Of a DNA stretch of 63,893 nt, positions 27,943 to 36,934 are shown one piece after another. This stretch comes from an uncultured Bacteroidales bacterium. Lineage in GTDB: Bacteria > Bacteroidota > Bacteroidia > Bacteroidales > UBA932. A model generated the notes under the pieces. That model was not told where the DNA came from. It saw nothing but the letters and a program-made list of their open reading frames with translations, and made no database searches. Each line of letters starts with the position of its first letter. Positions within the stretch are counted from its first letter, which is position 1. Location: the NCBI GenBank assembly GCA_900316525.1, contig ONDF01000014.1:1-63893 (forward strand), written 5' to 3'. Position numbers and translations under genes: made by a program.

Positions 27943-29322
27943 ATGTACGATCTCGCGATCATCGGGGGAGGCCCCGGCGGCTATGGGGCCGCAGAACGCG
28001 CCGGTTCCGCCGGCCTTTCCGTCATCCTGTTCGAGAAAAGGGAACTGGGCGGCGTGTGCCTGAACGAAGGCTGCATCCCGACCAAGACGCTGCTGTACAG
28101 CGCCAAAGTCTATGACTACAGCCGCCACGCCGACAAATACGGCGTGAACGTCGACGGCTCCTCCGTCGATTTCGGCGCCGTCTTCAAGCGCAAGCAGAAG
28201 GTGGTGAAGAAGCTCGTCGGCGGCGTGCGCCTCCAGATGCGGGACGCCCGGGTGGAAGTTGTCAAGGATGAGGCAGTCATCCAGGGACGCGGCGCCGAGG
28301 GTTTCGTCATCGCCGGCGGCGAGATGGCCTATGAGGCCCGTAACCTGCTGATTTGCACGGGCTCCGAGGCGGCGGTCCCGCCCATCCCGGGCCTACGTGA
28401 AGGCCTCGGCGACGTGGTCGTCACCAACCGGGAGATCCTCGCGCTGGAAGCGCAGCCCGAATCGCTCGTCATCATCGGTGGCGGCGTCATCGGCATGGAG
28501 TTCGCGAGCTTCTTCAATTCCATCGGCACGAAGGTGACGGTGGTGGAGATGCTCCCGAAGATCCTGGGGCCGCTGGACGACGAGATCAGCGCGATGCTCC
28601 AGGCGCAGTACGCCAAGAAGGGCGTGGAGTTCCACCTCAGCTGCAAGGTCGTCGGCGTGGAAGGGAACGAGGTCGTCTACGAGGATCCGGACGGGAACAC
28701 CTGCCGGGCGCAGGGGGACAAGATCCTGGTCTCCGTGGGCCGCAGGGCCAATTTCCAGGGGATTGGCCTGGAAAGCCTCGGCGTGGAACTCGCCCTGAAT
28801 CCCGCCGGCCGTCCCTATGGGATCAAGGTCGACGAGAAGATGCGCACGAACGTCCCGGGCGTGTATGCGGCGGGCGACGTGACCGGCTTCTCGATGCTGG
28901 CCCACACCGCCTCCCGCGAGGGCGAGGTGGCCGTGAACGACATCCTGGGCAAGGAAGACCGGATGCATTACGACGCCATCCCGGGCGTGGTGTACACGAA
29001 CCCGGAGGTCGCCGGCGTGGGTCTGACCGAGGCCGAAGCGGCCAACAAGGGGCTGGATTACGTGGCCCTGAAGCTCCCGATGGCCTATGCCGGCCGTTTC
29101 GTCGCCGAGAACGAGCGCGGTGAGGGCCTTTGCAAGGTGATCGTGGACGGCAAGGACCACCGCGTGCTGGGTGTCCATATGCTGGGCAACCCCTGCTCCG
29201 AGATGATCCACAGCGCCTGCATCGCCATCGAGCAGGGCATGACTGTCGACGAGCTGAAGAAGGTGGTCTTCCCGCACCCGACCGTTTCCGAAATCTTCAA
29301 GGAAACGGCCTTCCGGCTGTAG
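27943..29322 (+). CDS. lpdA: Dihydrolipoyl dehydrogenase
   Basis: FAD-dependent pyridine nucleotide-disulfide oxidoreductase of 459 residues that re-oxidises dihydrolipoamide with NAD+. The N-terminal FAD site is IIGGGPGGYGAAERA, the redox pair is Cys39 and Cys44 in GGVCLNEGCIPTKT, the NAD site is VIIGGGVIGMEFASFF, and the C-terminal dimerisation domain carries a HPTVSEIF-type His-Glu pair. No lipoyl-bearing or E1/E2 partner is nearby, so it may serve a glycine-cleavage or branched-chain complex encoded elsewhere. It follows GH2 after 24 nt and may be cotranscribed. Confidence 0.94.
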   Translation: MYDLAIIGGGPGGYGAAERAGSAGLSVILFEKRELGGVCLNEGCIPTKTLLYSAKVYDYSRHADKYGVNVDGSSVDFGAVFKRKQKVVKKLVGGVRLQMRDARVEVVKDEAVIQGRGAEGFVIAGGEMAYEARNLLICTGSEAAVPPIPGLREGLGDVVVTNREILALEAQPESLVIIGGGVIGMEFASFFNSIGTKVTVVEMLPKILGPLDDEISAMLQAQYAKKGVEFHLSCKVVGVEGNEVVYEDPDGNTCRAQGDKILVSVGRRANFQGIGLESLGVELALNPAGRPYGIKVDEKMRTNVPGVYAAGDVTGFSMLAHTASREGEVAVNDILGKEDRMHYDAIPGVVYTNPEVAGVGLTEAEAANKGLDYVALKLPMAYAGRFVAENERGEGLCKVIVDGKDHRVLGVHMLGNPCSEMIHSACIAIEQGMTVDELKKVVFPHPTVSEIFKETAFRL

Positions 29323-29328
29323 GCCGGC

Positions 29329-30318
29329 CTATCGCTTGAAAATGTTGAACCGCCAGGTGATGCCGACGTCGAAGTTGTTCACCCGGTCGTGGTTGTCGCG
29401 GAAATAGACGGCGTGGAGGCGCAGGAGGTCGTTCCCGAGCGGGAAGAACTCCACGCCGGCGCCGCCGTACAGATAGTCGTTGCCGGCCGGGAGCACCAGG
29501 TCATAGGAAATGCCGTCCGGGGCGATGTTCTCCGCATCGTTCCGTTCATAACCGAACTTCGTGCACAGGTTCCATTTCCCGACGGTCCAGATGGCCTTGC
29601 AGATGGCCGTCCAGTCGGTGAAGAACCGGGGCTGGCCGAAGGCGGCGCGGTCGATCAGGTCCACGTCCACGACGAGGTCCCCCAGCTCGAACTTGTTGCC
29701 CAGCACGAACCAGTTCATCTTCCGGTGCAGTTCGTCCTCCACGTAGTTGTAGCTCCAGGTGGTCTTCCAGACCTTGCCGATGTGCCCGTTCCAGTACAGG
29801 TTGTAGGAGTAGGCGTCCTGCGTGCCCGGCGAGATGGGGGAGGGACAGAACTCGACGGAGATGTTCTGCCCGGGCGCCGGCGTGAAGGTGGCCGTCGCCC
29901 CGAAGGCGTAGTACTGGTACAGCCGGTTGCTGAAAGCGCCGTAATAATACACGTCGATCGGTGCCGAATCGATCTCGTAGCCGCCGATCAGGATGGGCTG
30001 CTTGCCGGCCGTGAAGGACCATTTCGGCGTGGCCTGCCACTTGAGCCACAGGAAGTCCGTGGCGTTGAAGGGATTCTTCTCGTCGATCTTCTTGTTCAGC
30101 CGCTGGCGGACCCGGAAGGTCAGGGCGTCCGTGAGCTGGCCCTTGATGTGCAGGTTCAGGTAGTCGCCCTGGAAATGGGAATCATAGACGCCGTCCGTCG
30201 TCTGCTGGTGGAATGTGGCGCGGGTGTCGACGGACACCTCGTCCACGTGCGTCTGCTGCGCCCGCAGGAGCGGGGCGGCCAGCAGGAAAAGGAAGACAGT
30301 CAGCAGTTTAGGTCGCAT
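29329..30318 (-). CDS. Outer-membrane porin, OprO/OprP-like
   Basis: Beta-barrel protein of 329 residues with a signal peptide (1-20, LLRAQ) and alternating amphipathic strands rich in Tyr, Trp and Phe; it resembles the phosphate-selective porin O/P family (segments FLWLKWQATPKWSFTAGKQP and NNFDVGITWRFN). Most likely it forms a passive pore or is a structural porin; solute selectivity cannot be read. The start at 30318 is the leader start; the frame is open upstream into serB. It follows serB after 7 nt and is the last gene of the trkA operon. It ends 6 nt from the convergent lpdA. Confidence 0.8.
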   Translation of the reverse strand: MRPKLLTVFLFLLAAPLLRAQQTHVDEVSVDTRATFHQQTTDGVYDSHFQGDYLNLHIKGQLTDALTFRVRQRLNKKIDEKNPFNATDFLWLKWQATPKWSFTAGKQPILIGGYEIDSAPIDVYYYGAFSNRLYQYYAFGATATFTPAPGQNISVEFCPSPISPGTQDAYSYNLYWNGHIGKVWKTTWSYNYVEDELHRKMNWFVLGNKFELGDLVVDVDLIDRAAFGQPRFFTDWTAICKAIWTVGKWNLCTKFGYERNDAENIAPDGISYDLVLPAGNDYLYGGAGVEFFPLGNDLLRLHAVYFRDNHDRVNNFDVGITWRFNIFKR

Positions 30319-30325
30319 AGGGTTC

Positions 30326-31555
30326 CTACATCTTCCCTTGCTCGCCCAGGTTGCTGTCCTTGAAGCCCAGGAAGTAGAGCACGCCGTCCAGGCCGATGGT
30401 GTTGATGGACTGGCGGGCGTTGGCCACCACGCGCGGTTTCGCATGGAAAGCGATGCCGAGGCCGGCCTCGCCGAGCATCGGGAGGTCGTTCGCCCCGTCG
30501 CCCACGGCGATGGTCTGCGCGAGGTTCACGCGCTCGGTCTGGGCGATGAGCTTCAGCAGGTCCGCCTTCCGGCGGCCGTCCACGATCTCGCCCAGGTAGC
30601 GGCCGGTGAGCTTGCCGTCCTCGCCGATCTCCAGCTCGTTCGCATAGACATAGTCCACGCCGAAGCGCTGGCGGAGGTACTCGCCGAAGAAGGTGAAACC
30701 GCCGCTGAGGATGGCGATCTTGTAACCGTAGGTCTTGAGGACCGACATCAGGCGGTCGGCGCCCTCGGTGATGGGCAGGTTCTCGGCGATATCCTGCATC
30801 ACGCTGACATCCAGGCCCTTGAGCAGGGCCACGCGCCGCGTGAAGCTCTCCTTGAAGTCGATTTCTCCGCGCATCGCGGACTCCGTGATGGCCCGGACCT
30901 CGGCGCCGACGCCGTTCCGCTCGGCCAGTTCGTCGATGCACTCGGTCTGGATGAGGGTGGAGTCCATGTCGAAACAGATCAGCCGGCGCATCCGGCGGAA
31001 CATGTCGTCCCGCTGGAGGGAGAAGTCCATGCCCATTTCCGTGGACAGGCGCATCAGGTCCTTCTGCATCGCCTGCTTGTCCTTCGGGTTGCCCCGGAGG
31101 GAGAACTCGATGCAGGCGCGGGTGTTCCGCTCCGGATGGGCGATGCTCAGGCGGCCGGTCAGCCGCTTGATGGAGTCGATGTCCAGCCCCTGGTCCGCGA
31201 TGATCCGGGCGGCCGCCTCGATCTGCGCCGCGGAGAGGCTCCGGCCGATGACGGTGAGGATGTAGCGCGTACGCCCCTGGCGGCCGGCCCATTCCTCGTA
31301 TTCGTCGTCGGGAACGGGCTCGAAGCCGATCTGCACGCCCAGTTCCGTGGCCTTGAACAGGAGTTCCTTCATGACCTGGCCGGAATGCTCCTCGTTCATC
31401 CGGATCAGGAGACCCAGCGACAGGGTGGAGTGGATGTCGGCCTGGCCGATGTCCAGGATCTGGGCGTCATATTTCGCGAGGATGCCCGTGAATGCGGCGG
31501 TGAGTCCGATCCGGTCCTTGCCGGTGATGCGGACGAGTATCTGTTCGAAAGCCAT
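30326..31555 (-). CDS. serB: Phosphoserine phosphatase with tandem ACT domains
   Basis: Last step of serine synthesis: removes phosphate from O-phosphoserine. The 409-residue protein has two N-terminal ACT domains (about 1-85 and 97-180), which bind small effectors such as serine in relatives, then a HAD phosphatase domain. Motif I is FDMDSTLIQTE with nucleophile Asp196, motif II is ILSGGFTFF and motif IV is GDGANDLPML. It starts 3 nt after the stop of the CBM9-like gene, within an operon of unrelated functions. Confidence 0.95.
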   Translation of the reverse strand: MAFEQILVRITGKDRIGLTAAFTGILAKYDAQILDIGQADIHSTLSLGLLIRMNEEHSGQVMKELLFKATELGVQIGFEPVPDDEYEEWAGRQGRTRYILTVIGRSLSAAQIEAAARIIADQGLDIDSIKRLTGRLSIAHPERNTRACIEFSLRGNPKDKQAMQKDLMRLSTEMGMDFSLQRDDMFRRMRRLICFDMDSTLIQTECIDELAERNGVGAEVRAITESAMRGEIDFKESFTRRVALLKGLDVSVMQDIAENLPITEGADRLMSVLKTYGYKIAILSGGFTFFGEYLRQRFGVDYVYANELEIGEDGKLTGRYLGEIVDGRRKADLLKLIAQTERVNLAQTIAVGDGANDLPMLGEAGLGIAFHAKPRVVANARQSINTIGLDGVLYFLGFKDSNLGEQGKM

Positions 31556-31558
31556 GGT

Positions 31559-32299
31559 TTAACGGATAGGTGCGTCGACAAAACGGAGATAGCCCCACTG
31601 GTCGGGCATGTGCATGTTCACGGCGCCGGTGGGATTCCAGACCCAGTTCTCTTCCGGGCCTTCCTTCTTCAGCCATTCCACGCGGGAGAAGTTGATCCGC
31701 CAGGGATTGAACTTCGTCGGGCTGTCGAAGCCGATGGCGAGGGAGGCGAACGGGATGGCCCACTCGACGGTCCAGCCCTTGTCGGCCTTCTTCGCGTTGT
31801 TGATCTTGCCGTCCACATGGACCTTCAGCCGGACATTCTTGCAGTCCCAAGGCAGGAAGAAGTTGCCGCCGGCGTTGTAGGGCTTGTCCATGATGAGGTC
31901 CATCAGGGTGCCGAAGGCGTTGCACTCGAATTCGAAGTAGAACTTGCCGTCGCCGTCCGGGTCGAGGAAGATTTCGAAGTCGTTGTCCCGGTAGATGATG
32001 GCGTCGCGCTCGGTGAGGGAGGCCGTGACCTGGTCCTCCTCGATGATGCCGGCGACGTACAGGCATTCGTCGTCCCAGAGCATCTTCATGTAGGTCTGCT
32101 TCGTGGGCGCGGGCTTGAAGTCCACCCCGCGGATGTCCACGAAGGCTTCCGACCGGGGCGCCGCCTGCCAGTCGGGCTCGTCGAGTTTTCCGTCGATCTT
32201 GACCTTCCCGGCGGTCCGGTAACAGTCGTAGCTGCGATGGGTCTGGGCCCCGGCTGTGAGGCCGACCAGCATCGCTATGAGAATCAGTGATTTACGCAT
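31559..32299 (-). CDS. Exported CBM9-like carbohydrate-binding protein
   Basis: Secreted protein of 246 residues: signal peptide (1-18, TAGAQ) and a single beta-sandwich of the CBM9-like/DOMON-related type. The opening GKVKIDGKLDEPDWQ, the centre WDDECLYVAGIIEEDQV and NDFEIFLDPDGDGKFYFEFE, and the late WRINFSRVEW are hallmarks of the Bacteroidota carbohydrate-binding family 9-like group. No catalytic domain is attached. Its ATG shares one base with the trkA stop (TAATG), so translation is coupled. A sugar ligand is inferred from family only. Confidence 0.85.
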   Translation of the reverse strand: MRKSLILIAMLVGLTAGAQTHRSYDCYRTAGKVKIDGKLDEPDWQAAPRSEAFVDIRGVDFKPAPTKQTYMKMLWDDECLYVAGIIEEDQVTASLTERDAIIYRDNDFEIFLDPDGDGKFYFEFECNAFGTLMDLIMDKPYNAGGNFFLPWDCKNVRLKVHVDGKINNAKKADKGWTVEWAIPFASLAIGFDSPTKFNPWRINFSRVEWLKKEGPEENWVWNPTGAVNMHMPDQWGYLRFVDAPIR

Positions 32300-33666
32300 T
32301 ACTTGAAGAATTTGTCCACTTCCTTGACGGTATCGGGCAGCGCGAAGACCGCCACGCGGTCGTACGGCTCGATCCGGGTGTCGCCCACGGCGATGAAGGA
32401 GTCGCTGCCCCGGATGACGCCGCCGATGATGGCGTTGCGCGGGAAATCGATGTCCTTCAGGGGCGCCCGGGTGACGCGGGCGTTGGGAGCGACCGTGTAC
32501 TCCAGCACCTCCGCGTCCGTCCCGCTCATGTAGCGGACGAAACGGACCTTGTCGGAGAGGGTGAACTTGAAGATGCGGCCGGCCGTGATGAGTTTCTTGT
32601 TGATGACGGCGTCCACGCCCATGTCCTCCGCGAGGCGCAGGTATTCCAGGTTCTCCACCTGGGCCACGGTGCGGGAGACGCCGAATTTCTTCGCGACGAC
32701 GCAGGAGAGGATGTTCGCCTCGTCGTTGCCGGTGACGGCCACGAGGGCGTCGTAGTCCCGGATGCCTTCCTCCACGAGGAAGTCCGAGTTGCGGGCGTCG
32801 CCGTTCGCGACCAGGAGGCCGCCGGCGAGCTTCTCGGTCAGTTCCCGGCAGCGCTGCTTGTCGATGTCGATGATCTTCACCGCGTCCAGCTGCTGGCGGA
32901 GGAGCTGGGCCGCGACCATCTCGCCGATCTCGCTGCCGCCGAGGATCATCACCTTGTTCACCTCGATGTTGTCCTTGCCCAGGAATTTCAGGATGGCCGG
33001 GACGCCTTCCCGCTTGGCGATGATGTACAGGTGGTCGTTGTACACGAACGGGGTGTCGAACTTCGGGATGATGGTCTCGCCCTTGCGGGCGATGGCGATG
33101 ATGCGGAGCTGGGCCTCCGACGAGGCGGCCGTCATCGCCGTCACGAATTCGGCGACCTTCATGTCCAGGATGGGGGAGTCGTCGTCCAGGCGGAACACCA
33201 CCAGCTGGAGTTTCCCGCGGGCGAAGTCCATCGAGTCCGTGGAGGCCGTATGCTTGAGGAGGTCGATGATCTCGTCGCTGGCGATTTTCTCCGGATAGAA
33301 GAGCATGTCCAGCCCCATATCCTTGAAGATCAGCTTGTTTTCGGGAAGCAGGTAGGCTTCGTCATCGATACGGGCGATGACCCGCTTGCTGCCCATGCGC
33401 TTCGCCAGCAGGGCGCTGACGATGTTCACCGTCTGGGTGGTGGCGGGGTTGACCGCGATGAACAGGTCCGCCTTCGCGCACCCGGCTTCCCTGAGGACCT
33501 TGATGGAGGAGGGGTCGCCGAGGATGGTGACCACATCGGCCGTGGCATTGAGCCGCTGGAGCCGCGCCTCGTTGTCGTCGATGACGGTGATGTCGCCGCC
33601 CTCGTGGCTGAGCATCTTCGCCAGGTGGGAGCCCACCTGACCGGCCCCTTCGATGATAATCTTCAT
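32299..33666 (-). CDS. trkA: Trk potassium uptake regulatory subunit TrkA
   Basis: Cytoplasmic gating subunit of Trk/Ktr potassium channels, 455 residues, with the duplicated layout RCK_N (1-130; NAD-binding MKIIIEGAGQVGSHLA), RCK_C (140-220), RCK_N (230-350; KVMILGGSEIGEMVA) and RCK_C (370-455). The partner channel TrkH is not in the window. The ATG at 33666 matches the family start and lies 24 nt after the -7 box. It heads the operon trkA, CBM9-like, serB, porin. Confidence 0.94.
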   Translation of the reverse strand: MKIIIEGAGQVGSHLAKMLSHEGGDITVIDDNEARLQRLNATADVVTILGDPSSIKVLREAGCAKADLFIAVNPATTQTVNIVSALLAKRMGSKRVIARIDDEAYLLPENKLIFKDMGLDMLFYPEKIASDEIIDLLKHTASTDSMDFARGKLQLVVFRLDDDSPILDMKVAEFVTAMTAASSEAQLRIIAIARKGETIIPKFDTPFVYNDHLYIIAKREGVPAILKFLGKDNIEVNKVMILGGSEIGEMVAAQLLRQQLDAVKIIDIDKQRCRELTEKLAGGLLVANGDARNSDFLVEEGIRDYDALVAVTGNDEANILSCVVAKKFGVSRTVAQVENLEYLRLAEDMGVDAVINKKLITAGRIFKFTLSDKVRFVRYMSGTDAEVLEYTVAPNARVTRAPLKDIDFPRNAIIGGVIRGSDSFIAVGDTRIEPYDRVAVFALPDTVKEVDKFFK

Positions 33667-33689
33667 ACGTCTGTCCTTGTTATCAGACA

Positions 33690-33697
33690 CAAAGATA
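33690..33697 (-). promoter_or_regulatory. -7 box of the trkA operon
   Basis: TATCTTTG on the minus strand, 24 nt before trkA. The sequence where a -33 would lie falls inside palindromic repeat copy 3 and has no exact TTTG. Confidence 0.5.
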
Positions 33698-33700
33698 AGC

Positions 33701-33727
33701 AGATTTCTCGACAAGCTCGAAATGACG
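33701..33727 (+). repeat. Short palindromic repeat, diverged copy 3 (trkA/M48 divergent region)
   Basis: Twenty-seven bases that align without gaps to copies 1 and 2: shared AGAT at the left, CAAG in the loop (copy 1) and ATGACG at the right, while both arms have changed (TTCTCGA and TCGAAAT). The arms still pair imperfectly (TCGA with TCGA, ATT with AAT). Confidence 0.6.
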
Positions 33728-33751
33728 AAAGGATTTTTGCGAAGATTTATT

Positions 33752-33759
33752 TATATTTG
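33752..33759 (+). promoter_or_regulatory. -7 box of the M48 protease gene
   Basis: TATATTTG, only 7 nt before the ATG at 33767, so the transcript would be nearly leaderless. No correctly spaced -33 was found. Confidence 0.5.
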
Positions 33760-33766
33760 CGGTATC

Positions 33767-34549
33767 ATGAAACGACTTCTTGCCTTCGCAGCCGGCGTGC
33801 TGATGCTCGTCTCCTGCTCCGAAACGTTCGATGCGGCCCGCCTTCTTCAGGGAGGCATGATCGCCGCGCAGGCCATGTCCCTGTCCGACGAACAGGTCCA
33901 GGCTTATGTCCACCAGTACATCACCCAGCTCGATGCGCAGAGCAAGGTGCTGCCGGAGACGAACGCGTACACGAAGCGTCTCCGCGCCCTGACCAAGGGC
34001 CTGACGGCCGTGGACGGCGTTCCGCTGAACTTCAAGGTGTACCAGGAGAACCAGGTGAACGCCTTCGCCTGCGCCGACGGCAGCGTGCGCGTGTACACCG
34101 GCATCATGGACGTGATGACGGACAACGAGCTGCTGGGCGTGATCGGCCACGAGATCGGCCATGTCGCGATGAAGCATACGAAGAAGGAGATGCGCAACTC
34201 GCTCCTGACGAGCGCGGCCCTCGAGGGAATCGCCTCGACCAGCCAGACGGCGGCCACCCTCACGGACTCCCAGCTGGGCGCCATCGGCAACGCCGTCCTG
34301 AACGCCCGGTACTCCCGGAAGCAGGAGACCGAGGCGGACGACTACGGCTACGAATTCCTCAAGGCCGTGGGCAAGAACCCCTGGGGCATGGCGATGTCCT
34401 TCGAGAAGCTGCAGCGCGTGGCCGGCGGTTCCGGGGCCCAGGCTTCGGCCGCCCAGAAGCTGTTCTCCTCCCATCCGGACACGGAAACCCGCATCCAGCG
34501 GATGTCCGAACGCGCTACGGCGGAGGGCTACAAGCGGCCCGCGAAATAG
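33767..34549 (+). CDS. M48-family zinc metalloprotease, lipoprotein
   Basis: Membrane-anchored periplasmic protease of 260 residues with a lipoprotein signal (lipobox VSC, Cys17). The zinc site is HEIGH (His128, Glu129, His132) with a third ligand in the segment KQETEADDYGYEF. It resembles the Oma1/BepA/LoiP group involved in quality control of exported proteins. The whole peptidase domain is present (about 60-250). The start at 33767 opens the signal peptide; upstream ATGs precede the -7 box. Its stop lies 3 nt from the convergent GT2 stop. Confidence 0.92.
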   Translation: MKRLLAFAAGVLMLVSCSETFDAARLLQGGMIAAQAMSLSDEQVQAYVHQYITQLDAQSKVLPETNAYTKRLRALTKGLTAVDGVPLNFKVYQENQVNAFACADGSVRVYTGIMDVMTDNELLGVIGHEIGHVAMKHTKKEMRNSLLTSAALEGIASTSQTAATLTDSQLGAIGNAVLNARYSRKQETEADDYGYEFLKAVGKNPWGMAMSFEKLQRVAGGSGAQASAAQKLFSSHPDTETRIQRMSERATAEGYKRPAK

Positions 34550-34552
34550 CCG

Positions 34553-35590
34553 TTAAAAAAAGATCTTACGGCCCGTCAGGGCCCGGGGCACCATCCACTT
34601 GGGATACCACCCGTGGATGGTGACTTCTTTTTGCTGGAAGGTCACCTCGTCCGGATTCGGCTTGCGGCGCAGTTTCCAGTACTCGGCATGGGCCTTGACC
34701 ACGGCTTTGTAGGCGTCCCACTTTCTTGTGACCAGGTAGGTAAGGGCAGAGGCGCCGTCCAGGAGCATCCGGGTGAGGATGCGCCGCCGGGCCTTGCCCA
34801 GGGCGCCTTCTACGCTGTACCCTTGCGTGCGGAAGGTCTTGGCGAGGTTGTTCTCCAGCAGGAGGAGGTTGTTCCGGTAGTTGAAACGGAGCTTGGCGGG
34901 GGAGTCGTTCGGGAGGGTGCCGCCGCCGATGTGGTAGACGCAGGATGCCGGAACGACGGTGACCCGGTATCCGGCGAGCTGCAGCCGCCAGCACAGGTCG
35001 ATTTCCTCCATGTGGGCGAAGAAGCGGTCGTCCAGGCCGCCGAGCTTTTTCCACAGCCGGCTCCGGACCATCAGGCAGGCGCCCGAAACCCAGAAGACGT
35101 CGGCGGGCGTGTCATACTGCCCCTCGTCCCGTTCCACCTTCTTCATCACGCGGCCCCGGCAGAAGGGGTAGCCGTAGCGGTCCAGCAGGCCGCCCGCCGC
35201 GCCGGCGTATTCGAACCGGGTCCGGTCGTGCCAGGACAGCAGCTTGGGGCCGCAGGCTCCGCATTTGGGGTGGGCGTCCATCCAGGCGACGAGGGGCTTC
35301 AGCCAATCCTTCGGGACTTCGATGTCGGAGTTGATGAGGACGTAATAATCGGCCTCCACCTGCGCGAGGGCGCGGTTGTAGCCTCCGGTGAAACCGTAGT
35401 TCCGGTCCAGCCGGATCTGCCGGACCGTGGGGAACTCGTGGTAGAGCATTTCCAGGGAGCCGTCCGTCGAGGCGCTGTCGGCCACGATGACTTCCGCGTC
35501 CATCCCCTCCGTGGAGGCGATGAGCCCGGGCAGGAACTGCTGCAGGTATTCCTTCGTGTTCCAGTTCAATATGACGATGGCCGTCTTCAT
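34553..35590 (-). CDS. Family 2 glycosyltransferase
   Basis: GT-A fold transferase of 345 residues, rhamnosyltransferase/WbbL-like. The nucleotide-sugar site is visible as IVILNWNTKEYLQQFLPG, VIVADSASTDGS, the DXD-type INSDIEVPKDW and the acceptor loop FFAHMEEIDLCWRLQLAGY. There is no transmembrane anchor. It should add a sugar to a cell-surface polysaccharide or lipid-linked precursor. Its ATG overlaps the tldE stop (ATGA), so it is translated with the TldD/TldE protease genes, a combination without an obvious functional link. Confidence 0.92.
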   Translation of the reverse strand: MKTAIVILNWNTKEYLQQFLPGLIASTEGMDAEVIVADSASTDGSLEMLYHEFPTVRQIRLDRNYGFTGGYNRALAQVEADYYVLINSDIEVPKDWLKPLVAWMDAHPKCGACGPKLLSWHDRTRFEYAGAAGGLLDRYGYPFCRGRVMKKVERDEGQYDTPADVFWVSGACLMVRSRLWKKLGGLDDRFFAHMEEIDLCWRLQLAGYRVTVVPASCVYHIGGGTLPNDSPAKLRFNYRNNLLLLENNLAKTFRTQGYSVEGALGKARRRILTRMLLDGASALTYLVTRKWDAYKAVVKAHAEYWKLRRKPNPDEVTFQQKEVTIHGWYPKWMVPRALTGRKIFF

Positions 35591-36933
35591 GCGTTGCAGT
35601 CGATGCTTTCGAAGGCTAAGGTCGGGATTAATTTCGACATGCACAAGCGGGCGTCGTCGGCCGTGGCGACGAGGTGGTTCCACAGGTCGATGAAATTGCC
35701 CGTGACGAGCATCTCGCGCACCGGGTGGGTGATGCGGCCGTCCTCGAACGCGAATCCTTCGATCCCGTAGGAGAAATCGCCCGTCGAGGTGTTCGAATTG
35801 CCCCCGTTGAAGCCGGTGATGCAGATGCCGCTGCCGATCTTCCGCAGGAGGTCGTCCCGCGTCTTGCAGCCGCCGAAGGGCACCACTTTCGGGCGGGTGG
35901 CGTCTTCGATGGTCGGGGCCATCCCGGTCTTGCCGGCGATGTACGTGTTGACGAAATAGCGGGTGATGACGCCCTTGTCGACAATCGGGAACTCCTGCGT
36001 GGCGACGCCTTCGCTGTCGTACAGGCGGGAACCCGTTTCACCGGGGCAGCGGGGGCAGTCCAGGATGGTCAGCCGCTCCGGGAACACCTGCGTGCCGGCC
36101 TTGTCCACGAGGAAGGAGTTCTTCTGCTGGACGGCATAGCCGCCGAGGGCGTTCAGGACCGGCGTCAGGAACTTGGAGGCGCACTCGCTGTCCACCACGA
36201 TGTTGCATTTCCCGCCGGGGTGGTCCATCGGCCCGATCTGGGCGGCGGCGCGCCGGACGGCCGTTTCGCTGCAGGTCTTCAGGGAAGGGAGGATGTCCTT
36301 GAGCCGCGGCGTCGCGTCCCACCAGTAGCTGGCGTAGCGGTTGCCGTCGGGGTCCTCCACCGTGACTTCGTAACCGATCTCGAAGGAGGTCTCCGTGTGC
36401 CGGGCGAAGAGTCCGTTCGAGTCCATGACGACGCTGTCGAACAGGCTGTCGGAATACTCGCCTTCCTCGGAGATGAGGGTGAACCCCTTTTCGAGTTCCG
36501 CTTTCCGGTTCCAGACCGCGGTGCCGAGGGCGAGTTCCCGTCTCTTGTCGGAGGTCAACTCTTCATAGGCGGGGTCGTACAGGCCCAGTTCCCGGCCGGT
36601 TTGCGCGTCTTTGGCCGTGCGGCCGGGGTCCGGCAGGTCCCGGGCCGGGTCCGGCTGCAGGGTGCGGACCGTTTCGATCGCATCCAGGAGGAAGGCTTTC
36701 AGTCCCTCCTCTTCCAGCCGGTTGGAGGAGAAGCTCCCGAACCGGCCGTCCACGAACAGGGCTACCTGCAGGCTCCGGTCCAGGGCGTGGGTGACCTTGT
36801 CCAGTTCGCCGTTCAGCATCCCGAACAGCTCCATCAGGCTCTTGTTGAGCGTCACGCGCGCTTTCTGCGCGCCGTGGGCGAGCGCGAATTCTATCGAGGC
36901 CCTCGCGAGGGCGATTTCCTGGTCTGTCAGCAT
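35587..36933 (-). CDS. tldE: TldE/PmbA-family metalloprotease partner
   Basis: Partner of TldD in a heterodimeric protease known to process small peptides such as microcins and CcdA. At 448 residues it has the PmbA pattern (LTDQEIALARASIEFALAHGAQKAR, then the central TldD/PmbA domain and the C-terminal GGCKTRDDLLRKIGSGICITGF) and lacks the HEXXXH zinc motif, as TldE proteins do. It begins 1 nt after the tldD stop. No peptide precursor was recognised beside it. Confidence 0.93.
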   Translation of the reverse strand: MLTDQEIALARASIEFALAHGAQKARVTLNKSLMELFGMLNGELDKVTHALDRSLQVALFVDGRFGSFSSNRLEEEGLKAFLLDAIETVRTLQPDPARDLPDPGRTAKDAQTGRELGLYDPAYEELTSDKRRELALGTAVWNRKAELEKGFTLISEEGEYSDSLFDSVVMDSNGLFARHTETSFEIGYEVTVEDPDGNRYASYWWDATPRLKDILPSLKTCSETAVRRAAAQIGPMDHPGGKCNIVVDSECASKFLTPVLNALGGYAVQQKNSFLVDKAGTQVFPERLTILDCPRCPGETGSRLYDSEGVATQEFPIVDKGVITRYFVNTYIAGKTGMAPTIEDATRPKVVPFGGCKTRDDLLRKIGSGICITGFNGGNSNTSTGDFSYGIEGFAFEDGRITHPVREMLVTGNFIDLWNHLVATADDARLCMSKLIPTLAFESIDCNA

Positions 36934-36934
36934 C

